Assembly: GCF_900105025.1 (NCBI RefSeq) | Contig: NZ_LT629759.1 | Location: forward strand, 682,001 to 746,000 | Source of the DNA: Parafannyhessea umbonata | Lineage (GTDB): Bacteria > Actinomycetota > Coriobacteriia > Coriobacteriales > Atopobiaceae | Direction: 5' to 3' | Length of the DNA: 64,000 bases | Shown here: piece after piece, positions 56,515 through 64,000 of the stretch | How positions within the stretch are numbered: the first letter of the stretch is position 1 | How the letters are laid out: every line of letters begins with the position of its first letter | Made by a program: the position numbers and the translations under genes | The notes under the pieces: generated by a model | Told to the model about the DNA's origin: nothing | Seen by the model: the letters and a program-made list of their open reading frames with translations, nothing else | The model's database searches: none

Positions 56515-59500
56515 ATGGCCGACGCAAGCATTGACCAGCTCAGAATCAGCATAGAGGCAAAGGCCGCGAGCGCCAAGAGCGAGCTGCGCGGCCTTTCTAA
56601 TGACGTTGGCTCCATCAAGAGCAAGGTGGGTCCGGCTGCGGATTCGTTGGAGAAGCTGTCCGCTGCCCTTGGCTCGGTAGGCTCGAAGAGGTCCGCAGCC
56701 AACACTCTCAGCGGCGTGGCGAACGCCGTGAAGAGGCTCGACGGCGTGAAGGTGTCTTCGAGCCTCGCGAACCAGATTAACAGGATTTCCAGCAGCATAA
56801 GCGGCCTGTCGAACGTGAGCGCACTCAACGCGCTCGCGAATGGTGTCGGCGAGCTGCAAGGAAAGAACGTAGATTCAACTCTTGGCTCTAGGCTCAAGCG
56901 CGTCGCGGAGGGCGCGAGCGCGCTCAACGAGGCGAAGATTGAGCCTTCCAAGGTTCATCAGCTCGCGGAGGTCCTCAACGAGCTTTCCAAGGTCAAGTCC
57001 TCCTCCATATCCACGACCATAAACGCATTGAGGCGTCTCCCCGAGGCGGCACAGGCGTTACACAACACCGACTTCAAGCAGGTCGCGGAGGACGCTCGGC
57101 AGCTCTCAACGGCGCTCGGTCCACTGCCGCAGAAGATTAGCGCGATACGCTCGTCCTACAGCGGACTCGGCTCTCAGGCCTCCCGTAACCTCAGGACGAT
57201 AACGTCGGCAACGGACGAGGCCGCATCCCACACCGAGTCGTTCCGCCAGAGGCTCGCTAACCTCGCATCGACAATCACCGTGTTCTCCATCGTCCGCAAC
57301 GGCATGAAGGCCATTGCCGGTTCGATAGGCTCGCTCATCAACGAGGCGAACAAGTACATCGAGGACATGAACCTCGTCAACGTCGCCATGGGCGACTACG
57401 CCGGGCAGGCCAAGGAGTACGCGAATCAGGTCTATCAGGCGCTCGGAATCGCCCCGCAGGACTTCCTCCGCTCTGAGGGCACGTTCACGACCATGGCTCG
57501 AGGCATGGGAATCGCCACCGACAGGGCGGCAACCATGGGCCAGCAGCTCACCCAGCTCTCCTACGACCTCGCGTCGTTCTACAACATCTCCGAGAGCGAC
57601 GCCATGGAGAAGGTTCAGGCCGGACTCGCTGGCCAGATTAGGCCGCTGCGAGAGCTTGGCTTCGACCTCTCAGAGGCGAAGCTCAAGGAAGAGGCCATGG
57701 CTATGGGCATCGACGAGAACGTCGAGTCCATGACGCAGGCCGAGAAGGCAATGCTGCGTTACAAGGCCATGCTCTCGCAGGTGTCGTGGGCGCAGGGAGA
57801 CATGGCCCGCACGCTCGACTCTCCGGCCAACGCGCTCCGCGTGTTCCAGAGCAACGTCAGGAACGCCGCCCGCTCCATCGGCTCGATATTCCTCCCGATG
57901 ATTAAGGCAATCATGCCCGCCGCAATCGCAGCAGCGAAGGTTGTTGCGACGCTGGCGAACATGATTGCGAACCTCACCGGAGGCGCACAGATATCCGCCG
58001 TAAACTACGGAGGCGGGACGAGCGTCGGTGGAGGCGGCGGCGGAGACGATGGCGTATCGCTCCCGTCTGGTGGCGGCGACACCGGAGGCAGCGGCGGCGG
58101 CAGCGGCAGCAAGAACCCGACTGCCAAGAAGTACAAGGGAATAGGCGACGCCGCGAAGCAGGCCGCAAAGGAGGTCAAGGAACTCAAGCGTCAGGTCCTC
58201 TCCTTCGACGAGATTAACAAGCTCAGCGACAACACGTCAAAGGCACTCGGAGGAAACGGAGGCTCAGGCTCCGGTGGCTCCGGTGGAGGAAGCGGAAGCG
58301 GAGGCTCCGGTGGCGGTGCTGGCGGAGGAAGCGGTGCTGGCGGCGGCGGAGCCATGCCAATCCAGACCTACGACTTCCTCGGCAACGCCAAGGGCATAGG
58401 CGATGACATATTCAACGCCCTCATGGACGTCGCGAAGCGTGCCGCAATGGCGCTCGACCCACTCTATGAGGCGGTAAAGCAGACAGTCGAGGCGATAGGC
58501 AACCAGTTCAAGGGACTCGACATTGCGGGAGCGATGGCGAACGAGCTTGTCGCTGCCGTTAACCTGTTCTCGAACTTCGCGCGTAACGTTGTCGAGATTC
58601 TCGGCCCGATAGCAGTCGCGTTCAACTTCCCGGAGACGGCAGCGTACGCATTCGACCTCGCCGCCCAGATGATGAACACGTTCTCTGCTGCGCTCAACGG
58701 TGTCGGCACTCTCGTCGGGAACTTCTCGCGAGAGGCAATACTGCCGCTCGTCGCATGGATTGGCGACAAGCTGCGCGGTGCAATCAAGGTGTGCATCGAC
58801 GTTCTGTCGAGCTGGCAGACGTGGTTCATCAACAACACGCAGGCGCTCGCGAACCTCGGCAAGGCCGCTGGCGATGGTGCCAACCTCGTTCTCTCGCTTG
58901 CAAGGGCCGTGGCTGACCCGCTCTTTGATGCGGCATCGGCGACGTTCAAGGGCCTCAACACCGGTATCCAGAACATTCTTACGGTGCTCCTGAACTCCGA
59001 TGGCGCGATAATCGCAGCTCACGGACTGGGAGCCGCTCTTGCTGCATGGGCGCTCGGCGGTGCGATATCGTCCGGACTCAACGGCATATCGACGGCGCTG
59101 TCGAACCTCGCGAACAGGCTCGCACTCCACAACGCTCAGGCAGGCCAGACGAGGGGAGTGTACGACGGACTCCGCGGCGCGTTCACGAACCTCCACGACA
59201 GCGCGTGGCTCCTCTCGCAGGAGCTTGGGACGGCCCTTGCACCTTCCATGCAGAAGGTCCGTGACTTCTCCGAGAAGGTCAACAACAAGCTGTCCGACAT
59301 GGCAGTCAAGTTCGTCTACACGAAGCAGGGCGTAGACGGGTTCAGGAGCGGACTCTCCGAGTCGAACAGCGTTGTCGATAGGGCTAGGAACTACCACGAC
59401 AAGCTGCGCTCGTCTCTGGACAGCAACGTCAAGAAGCTCGCTGACGCGAGGGTCGCGACGCGCAACGCGACGTCTGAATACAAGAACTTTGGAGACAAGG

Positions 59501-61836
59501 CCGGTCTTCTCGAGACGGCCCACGCGAAGCTCGCCGTTAAGATTGCCGCAGCAAACGAGAAGATACAGCGCGGCAAGACTGAGATGGATGCTGCCAAGCT
59601 CTCGTCCTCGGCGTTCGCCACTCAGGAGGACGCATCGGCGATAGCGACGCAGGGCCTCGGGACGAGCGCCGCTGGTGCTGCGGCGAAGATTGCAGCGGGA
59701 ACGGCGGCGAAGGGAGCCGCAAGCGCCGCGTCCGTCGCGCTGTCGGTAGGCGAGAAGGCCGCGGCAGCGGCAACGACGATGCTCTCCGCAGCGATGGAAG
59801 CAATTCCGGGCATGATTCTCGTCACTGTGCTCGGAGAACTCGTTGCCCACTTCACCGACCTGACGAACTGGATTCGCAGCGTCGCGAACGGTTTCCAGCA
59901 CCTCGTCAAGGACGTCCCCGTCCTCAGCTGGCTTGGCAAGCTCGTCGGAGCGATAGGAAACGTTGTCGGGTGGCTCGGCGACATGTGGGGAAAGCTCACC
60001 GGTACCGCAGACGCTACCGGCAAGGTCACTGACACCACGAAGGAAGCCAACAAGGTCCTCTCCGAAGAGCAGCAGCGCATCAAGAACAACGTCGATTCCA
60101 TCAACGAGTACGACAAGTCTCACGACAACCTCCGGGACGCCATAAAGCTCTCCGGCTACAGCGTGAAGGACTGGGCGAAGCACCTCGAGAACATCGGCAC
60201 AACGTTCGATGACCTCAAGAGCAAGCAGGATGACTTCACCAACAAGACTATCAACTCGTTCGACAAGATTGACACCAGCACGCAAATGTCGCTGAGCGAC
60301 ATGGAGAACAACCTGCGCTCGAACATCGAGACGCAGAAGCAGTGGTCTCAGGACATGCAGCAGCTCATGCATGACACCGGCCTCAGCTCCAACGACGCGC
60401 TCATTCAGGCCCTCGAGGAGGGAGGCCCGGCAAAGTTCTCCGCTGCGCTCCACGAGCTTGTCACGTCCGGAAGCGCCAAGGAGCAGGAGTTCGCCGACCT
60501 CGGAAAGCAGGGCGGAGACGTCCTCTGCGCGTCCATGGGTCAGGCGCTCTCTGGCGGCAAGGCTACGGTAACTAGCGCTGGCTCCGGACTCGCTGACGCT
60601 GCTGCAAAGGGCGCATCGTCGGAAGGCTCGAAGTCCAAAGCAAAGTCCGCTGGCAAGGGCGTTGGAGACAGCGTTGCAAAGGGCGTGAGCGGCAGCAAGG
60701 CGTCGGCCAAGAAGAGCGGCTCCGACGTTGCGTCAGCCGCCGCAGACGGCGCGTCCAGCGACTCTGCAAAGAGCAAGGCGAAGTCCTCTGGCAAGAAGCT
60801 TTCCGACTCGCTTGCGAGCGGAGTGACCAGCGGCAAGCAATCTGCCGTCAAGGCCGCTCAATCGGTCTCGTCTGACGTTGCTACTGCCTTCTCGAAGAGC
60901 ACGTCAAGCGCAAAGAGCGCTGGTAGCAAGCTCGGAAAGTCGTTCGTCAGTGGCGTTTCGTCAACGAGCAGCAGCGCAAAGAGCGCCGCTGACAAGGTGA
61001 GAAGCGCGGCGACGTCATCGCTTTCGAGCAGCACCGGGACCAATGGTGCAAGGAACGCAGGGAAGAACCTTGGCGACTCGTTCGTCAGCGGCGTCTCGTC
61101 GAAGAAGGATGCCGCAAGCAGGGCCGGAAAGAGCGTCGCAAACGGCGCGAAGGACGGAATCGGCTCTCCAAGCGCATACCGCGCCGGACAGAACTTCGGC
61201 CATGGCTACGGAGACGGAATAAGCTCGACGTGGAGCTACGTCTACAGGAGCGCTTGGAACACGGCCATGGCGGCAATCAGCGCAGTCAACTCTGCGCAGG
61301 AGTCTGCGTCACCGTCTCGAGTGATGAAGCGCTCTGGACGCTGGTTCGGTCAGGGATACGGCATCGGCATCGATGACACCAAGTCCTTCGTGTCGAAGAA
61401 GGCCGCTGGAATCGCTGACGCGGCAATCGACTCCGTTGGAAACATGGAGGCGGCTGGCAAGCGCCTCGGCTCCTCGCTCGGAAACGGGTTCGCGTCAACG
61501 TTCGACGGCTCGCGCATGGCTGACACGGTGTCATCTGCGATAGGCAGCACGTACGCTGCGGCGCGAACGGCCATAGCGCGTCGCTCGTTTGCCCTCGACA
61601 CCAACGTCACGACCTCGCACGCAGGAGGCCCAGTCACGGTCGATGATGCGGCCGTGAGGGCAATAGCCGAGGCCGTCGAGCGCGGAATGCTGTCCGTGTC
61701 GATGGGCGGCGGCTCAAACGAGGCAGGAGGCTCGGAGACGCTCGTTCTCCGCGTCGATGGCGAGGAGCTTGCGAGGGCGACTGCCCGTGGAAGGGACAGC
61801 CTGCGCAGGCGCGGCGTCGAGATTGAGTTCGACTAG
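56515..61836 (+). CDS. Tape measure protein
   Basis: 1773 aa, the longest gene of the prophage. Length sets the tail length. The N-terminus is helical with heptad-like repeats. A conserved TMP segment (YANQVYQALGIAPQDFLRSE, LAGQIRPLRELGFDLSEAKL) follows, then a hydrophobic region (MIKAIMPAAIAAAKVVATLA) near residue 470. Two Gly/Ser-rich linkers lie near residues 500-530 and 580-615. A Ser/Lys/Ala-rich repetitive stretch (about 1340-1560) has repeated AKSxGxxxxDSxxxGVSS units. ATG 56515 follows GGGGACAAC. Confidence 0.93.
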   Translation: MADASIDQLRISIEAKAASAKSELRGLSNDVGSIKSKVGPAADSLEKLSAALGSVGSKRSAANTLSGVANAVKRLDGVKVSSSLANQINRISSSISGLSNVSALNALANGVGELQGKNVDSTLGSRLKRVAEGASALNEAKIEPSKVHQLAEVLNELSKVKSSSISTTINALRRLPEAAQALHNTDFKQVAEDARQLSTALGPLPQKISAIRSSYSGLGSQASRNLRTITSATDEAASHTESFRQRLANLASTITVFSIVRNGMKAIAGSIGSLINEANKYIEDMNLVNVAMGDYAGQAKEYANQVYQALGIAPQDFLRSEGTFTTMARGMGIATDRAATMGQQLTQLSYDLASFYNISESDAMEKVQAGLAGQIRPLRELGFDLSEAKLKEEAMAMGIDENVESMTQAEKAMLRYKAMLSQVSWAQGDMARTLDSPANALRVFQSNVRNAARSIGSIFLPMIKAIMPAAIAAAKVVATLANMIANLTGGAQISAVNYGGGTSVGGGGGGDDGVSLPSGGGDTGGSGGGSGSKNPTAKKYKGIGDAAKQAAKEVKELKRQVLSFDEINKLSDNTSKALGGNGGSGSGGSGGGSGSGGSGGGAGGGSGAGGGGAMPIQTYDFLGNAKGIGDDIFNALMDVAKRAAMALDPLYEAVKQTVEAIGNQFKGLDIAGAMANELVAAVNLFSNFARNVVEILGPIAVAFNFPETAAYAFDLAAQMMNTFSAALNGVGTLVGNFSREAILPLVAWIGDKLRGAIKVCIDVLSSWQTWFINNTQALANLGKAAGDGANLVLSLARAVADPLFDAASATFKGLNTGIQNILTVLLNSDGAIIAAHGLGAALAAWALGGAISSGLNGISTALSNLANRLALHNAQAGQTRGVYDGLRGAFTNLHDSAWLLSQELGTALAPSMQKVRDFSEKVNNKLSDMAVKFVYTKQGVDGFRSGLSESNSVVDRARNYHDKLRSSLDSNVKKLADARVATRNATSEYKNFGDKAGLLETAHAKLAVKIAAANEKIQRGKTEMDAAKLSSSAFATQEDASAIATQGLGTSAAGAAAKIAAGTAAKGAASAASVALSVGEKAAAAATTMLSAAMEAIPGMILVTVLGELVAHFTDLTNWIRSVANGFQHLVKDVPVLSWLGKLVGAIGNVVGWLGDMWGKLTGTADATGKVTDTTKEANKVLSEEQQRIKNNVDSINEYDKSHDNLRDAIKLSGYSVKDWAKHLENIGTTFDDLKSKQDDFTNKTINSFDKIDTSTQMSLSDMENNLRSNIETQKQWSQDMQQLMHDTGLSSNDALIQALEEGGPAKFSAALHELVTSGSAKEQEFADLGKQGGDVLCASMGQALSGGKATVTSAGSGLADAAAKGASSEGSKSKAKSAGKGVGDSVAKGVSGSKASAKKSGSDVASAAADGASSDSAKSKAKSSGKKLSDSLASGVTSGKQSAVKAAQSVSSDVATAFSKSTSSAKSAGSKLGKSFVSGVSSTSSSAKSAADKVRSAATSSLSSSTGTNGARNAGKNLGDSFVSGVSSKKDAASRAGKSVANGAKDGIGSPSAYRAGQNFGHGYGDGISSTWSYVYRSAWNTAMAAISAVNSAQESASPSRVMKRSGRWFGQGYGIGIDDTKSFVSKKAAGIADAAIDSVGNMEAAGKRLGSSLGNGFASTFDGSRMADTVSSAIGSTYAAARTAIARRSFALDTNVTTSHAGGPVTVDDAAVRAIAEAVERGMLSVSMGGGSNEAGGSETLVLRVDGEELARATARGRDSLRRRGVEIEFD

Positions 61837-61852
61837 CTAGGAGGTGGCCGGA

Positions 61853-62239
61853 ATGTCGGCTGTTCTTGCGGTAGGTACGGATTCCGGTCACCTCGTCGAG
61901 ATTCACCCGGACCCGTACAAGTTCTCTTGGGGACTGAACGACGTGAGCGGCACGGACGCCGGGCGAACGATAGACGCCGGGGCGACGATGTACAAGCAGC
62001 GCATCACGCAGAAACGGAAGATTGGACTCGCATGGCGCAACCCAGACCACGCTGCGGTTGGTCGAATCCTAAGGGCGTTCAACCCAGAGTACGTCTGGGT
62101 GCGGTACTTCGACGCAATGGAAGACGCAATGTCCGTCAGGCAGTTCTACGTCGGTGACCGCTCTGCCCCGCTCCGCTGGTACAACACGCTCGGCGGAACG
62201 CGATTCCAAGAGCTGTCGTTCGACATTATCGAGAGGTAG
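61853..62239 (+). CDS. Distal tail / small tail protein
   Basis: 128 aa from ATG 61853, eight bases after AGGAGG (GTG 61844 is part of that site). Beta-rich (LVEIHPDPYKFSWGLNDVSG, KQRITQKRKIGLAWRNPDHA, VWVRYFDAMEDAMSVRQFYV). Located directly after the tape measure in the slot of distal-tail-type proteins. Similar to DUF6711-like phage proteins, but this is not certain. Confidence 0.65.
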   Translation: MSAVLAVGTDSGHLVEIHPDPYKFSWGLNDVSGTDAGRTIDAGATMYKQRITQKRKIGLAWRNPDHAAVGRILRAFNPEYVWVRYFDAMEDAMSVRQFYVGDRSAPLRWYNTLGGTRFQELSFDIIER

Positions 62240-62242
62240 CCA

Positions 62243-64000
62243 ATGCAGGCGATATCGACAGAGTTCAGCAAGGCGCTGCTCGAGAACTCGACACTGCTCG
62301 TGAAGGCGAGCCTAAAGCTCGCTGACGGGACGGTCAAAGAGCTGACCGGCGATGACATAACCGCGCTCTCCTACGAGCAGGCCACAAGCTCAGACCAGTC
62401 ATTCGACATAGGCTCGGCAGTCATAGGCAAGTGCAGCATCACGCTCAACAACCACGACAGGCGCTTTGACAAGTACGACTTCACGAACGCGATGCTTATA
62501 CCGTACGTCGGCAAGAGCTTCGGCGGCACGGAGGTACAAGGCGCTGAGCACACTGTGCCCACAACAGAGTGGCTCCGCAAGGGCACGTACGTCGTGGACC
62601 AGCCAGACTCGTACGGCGGGACAATACAGCTTAGCTGCCTAGACTACCTGACGAAGCTCGAGGACAAGCTGTCTACAATCGACGTCTCGTATCCGTGCTC
62701 TGCGATTGACTTGGCCGAGACGATATTCACAAAGAACGGCGTGCTCTTCTCACACGACGATTTCACTCCTGTGTACAACCCGACGATAACAGAGGCTCCG
62801 AAGAACACCGACTACTCATGCCTACAGGTCGTGTCGTACCTAGCTCAGCTAATGGGCGGCTGGATTAGATGCGACTCGCTTGGCGGCGCGTTCATCTCTT
62901 GGTACAAGACCTCTTCCCTCGAGCAAGAGTCATGGCTCGATGGCGGAGACTTCTCTGGCCCTGAGTCCACGTACAACACCGGCTCAACGGCAGACGGAGG
63001 CTCGTTCTCCGACTACTCGTCGGGAGATTCGTACGACGGCGGCTCGTTCACGTCGAACGATGACGTAGGTCACATCTATCGGCCGAAGACCGTCACCGTG
63101 ATGACCGATGACGTCGTGATAACCGGCGTCAGCGTGAAGGCCCAGAACGAGGTGAAGAAAGACGAGAGCGGAAGGGAGACCAACGGCGCTGACGGAGAGA
63201 CCTACCTTGCCGGTTCGGAAGGATACGTAATCTCGATTTCCAACAACCCATTCGTGAAGTACGGGACGGCGGAGGCATGCGCAAAGGCGCTGTACAAGCG
63301 CATAGGTGGCATGAAGCTCAGGCCGTTCACCGCGACCGCTCCGTCAGACCCGTCAATAGAGGCCGGCGACCCAGTAATCGTCTCTGACTATACGGGCGCT
63401 ATGCACGTGTCGTACGTGACGAGCCTAAAGCTAACGGTCAACAACTCAGAGACGTTCAAGTGCTCGGCCAAGTCGGCGTCACGTAACAGCGCGGCTGGTG
63501 CATCAGCAACGACGCAGGCCATAGTCGCTGCACGAAACGAGGTGAAGCGCGCTCAGACGGCGATTGAGCTTGCCAAGGAGGACCTTGAGAAGCGAATCAG
63601 CGAGAAGAACAGCGGCATGTTCCACACCGAGGAGACGCTCTCTGACGGCTCGACCGTCTACTACCTTCACGACAAGCCGACGATAGCGGCGTCTCAGATT
63701 ATCTGGAAGATGAACTCTCTCGCTGTGTCCGTTTCCACTGACGGAGGAGCGACGTGGGCATACGGCGTCACGGCGACGGGCACCGCGATACTAGACCGAA
63801 TCTACGCGGTCGGCATCGACGCGAGCCACATCAACTCTGGTACGTACACCGTAACCGACAGCAATGGCAACGTCCGCGTCAGGATTGGACCCGGCGTTCC
63901 CACGTGCATGGAAATAGCAAACCCGTACAACGTTTCCGAGATGATACCAGTGTCGAATGCGATTCTCTCGTCGCCTGTCAGCGAAAAGCAGCAGGGTAAA
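62243..64000 (+). CDS. Tail endopeptidase-like / minor structural protein (3' end outside window)
   Basis: 586 codons open to the window edge without a stop. The first third (ISTEFSKALLENSTLLVKAS, GDDITALSYEQATSSDQSFD, GTYVVDQPDSYGGTIQLSCL, DYLTKLEDKLSTIDVSYP) is the layout of prophage tail/baseplate hub proteins. A Gly/Ser/Asp/Tyr low-complexity stretch (GGSFSDYSSGDSYDGGSF) lies near residues 250-275. A coiled coil (AARNEVKRAQTAIELAKEDL) and receptor-binding-type beta segments follow. It begins the tail-tip module. Confidence 0.8.
   Translation, partial: MQAISTEFSKALLENSTLLVKASLKLADGTVKELTGDDITALSYEQATSSDQSFDIGSAVIGKCSITLNNHDRRFDKYDFTNAMLIPYVGKSFGGTEVQGAEHTVPTTEWLRKGTYVVDQPDSYGGTIQLSCLDYLTKLEDKLSTIDVSYPCSAIDLAETIFTKNGVLFSHDDFTPVYNPTITEAPKNTDYSCLQVVSYLAQLMGGWIRCDSLGGAFISWYKTSSLEQESWLDGGDFSGPESTYNTGSTADGGSFSDYSSGDSYDGGSFTSNDDVGHIYRPKTVTVMTDDVVITGVSVKAQNEVKKDESGRETNGADGETYLAGSEGYVISISNNPFVKYGTAEACAKALYKRIGGMKLRPFTATAPSDPSIEAGDPVIVSDYTGAMHVSYVTSLKLTVNNSETFKCSAKSASRNSAAGASATTQAIVAARNEVKRAQTAIELAKEDLEKRISEKNSGMFHTEETLSDGSTVYYLHDKPTIAASQIIWKMNSLAVSVSTDGGATWAYGVTATGTAILDRIYAVGIDASHINSGTYTVTDSNGNVRVRIGPGVPTCMEIANPYNVSEMIPVSNAILSSPVSEKQQGK

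Larger units (their letters stand above)
27727..64000 (+). mobile_element. Siphovirus-type prophage (left end to beyond window)
   Basis: Contiguous integrase, divergent repressor/Cro, recombination, replication, packaging (terS-like, terL), portal, scaffold, capsid, connector, tail, tape-measure and distal tail genes in the order of a long-tailed temperate phage. Lysis genes, tail fibres and the right attachment site are not in the window. Confidence 0.95.

Noticed and set aside
58264-60453. Antisense frame of 729 aa in the tape-measure gene
   Set aside because: Arg/Leu/Val-rich shadow with no ribosome site or domain; the tape measure on the plus strand is certain.

Overview
The window is a GC-rich bacterial chromosome segment whose right-hand part, from about 27.7 kb to the window end, is an integrated tailed phage. 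A Gram-positive, actinobacterial and probably Coriobacteriia host (Olsenella/Atopobium/Collinsella-like) is suggested by a division and cell-wall (dcw) cluster with SepF, YggT and DivIVA but no FtsA, by frequent GTG/TTG starts behind strong AGGAGG sites, by a glucose-type PTS IIA protein, and by a phage-borne actinobacterial-type IHF. The genus is an inference from gene content; no 16S or other marker is present.

Host part (1-27.6 kb). Positions 1-18.3 kb carry one long plus-strand dcw cluster: ftsL-like (partial), ftsI, murF, mraY, murD, ftsW, murG, murC, murB, ftsQ, ftsZ, pgeF/yfiH, yggS, sepF, proC, yggT and divIVA, closed by an intrinsic terminator. Most genes overlap or are separated by a few bases. 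The larger breaks are before murC (a hairpin) and before ftsZ (a 437-bp AT-richer regulatory region). murE is not between ftsI and murF. An IS110-family element follows (18.6-19.8 kb). Next is a minus-strand pair (DUF4130 protein and radical-SAM DNA-repair protein) whose promoter region carries a LexA/SOS-box-like site, then a lipoprotein, a DUF4177 protein, the RNase P RNA gene (minus strand), a PTS IIA protein, a YigZ/IMPACT protein, a HAD hydrolase and the cysteine aminopeptidase PepC.

Prophage (27.7 kb to the window end; the right end is not seen). A minus-strand lysogeny block holds the integrase, a zinc-ribbon protein and a small HTH repressor. It faces a Cro-like gene across a region containing two of three copies of a 19-bp dyad operator. 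The early region (30.2-41.9 kb) contains an excisionase-like HTH, a RusA-like nuclease, DUF1351, a RecT-like protein, SSB, dUTPase, mIHF, a Lar-like zinc ribbon, a frameshifted cytosine-methyltransferase-like gene, and a dense array of very small genes, many with zinc-ribbon Cys pairs and several clearly paralogous. A replication pair follows (Phg_2220_C-type organiser and DnaC-like ATPase), then a terS-like gene. Next comes a repeat-rich noncoding stretch and a self-contained, AT-richer minus-strand operon of four unrecognised genes (45.4-47.3 kb). An HTH protein, a serine recombinase and the late siphovirus block complete the region: terL, portal, scaffold, capsid, connectors, tail tube, tail chaperones with a -1 frameshift site, a 1773-aa tape measure, a distal tail protein and the start of a tail endopeptidase-like protein.

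The points most worth following up are the minus-strand four-gene operon, the SOS-box-like site in front of the repair pair, the newly read phage operator, two single-G frameshifts in phage genes, and the zinc-ribbon paralogue array.
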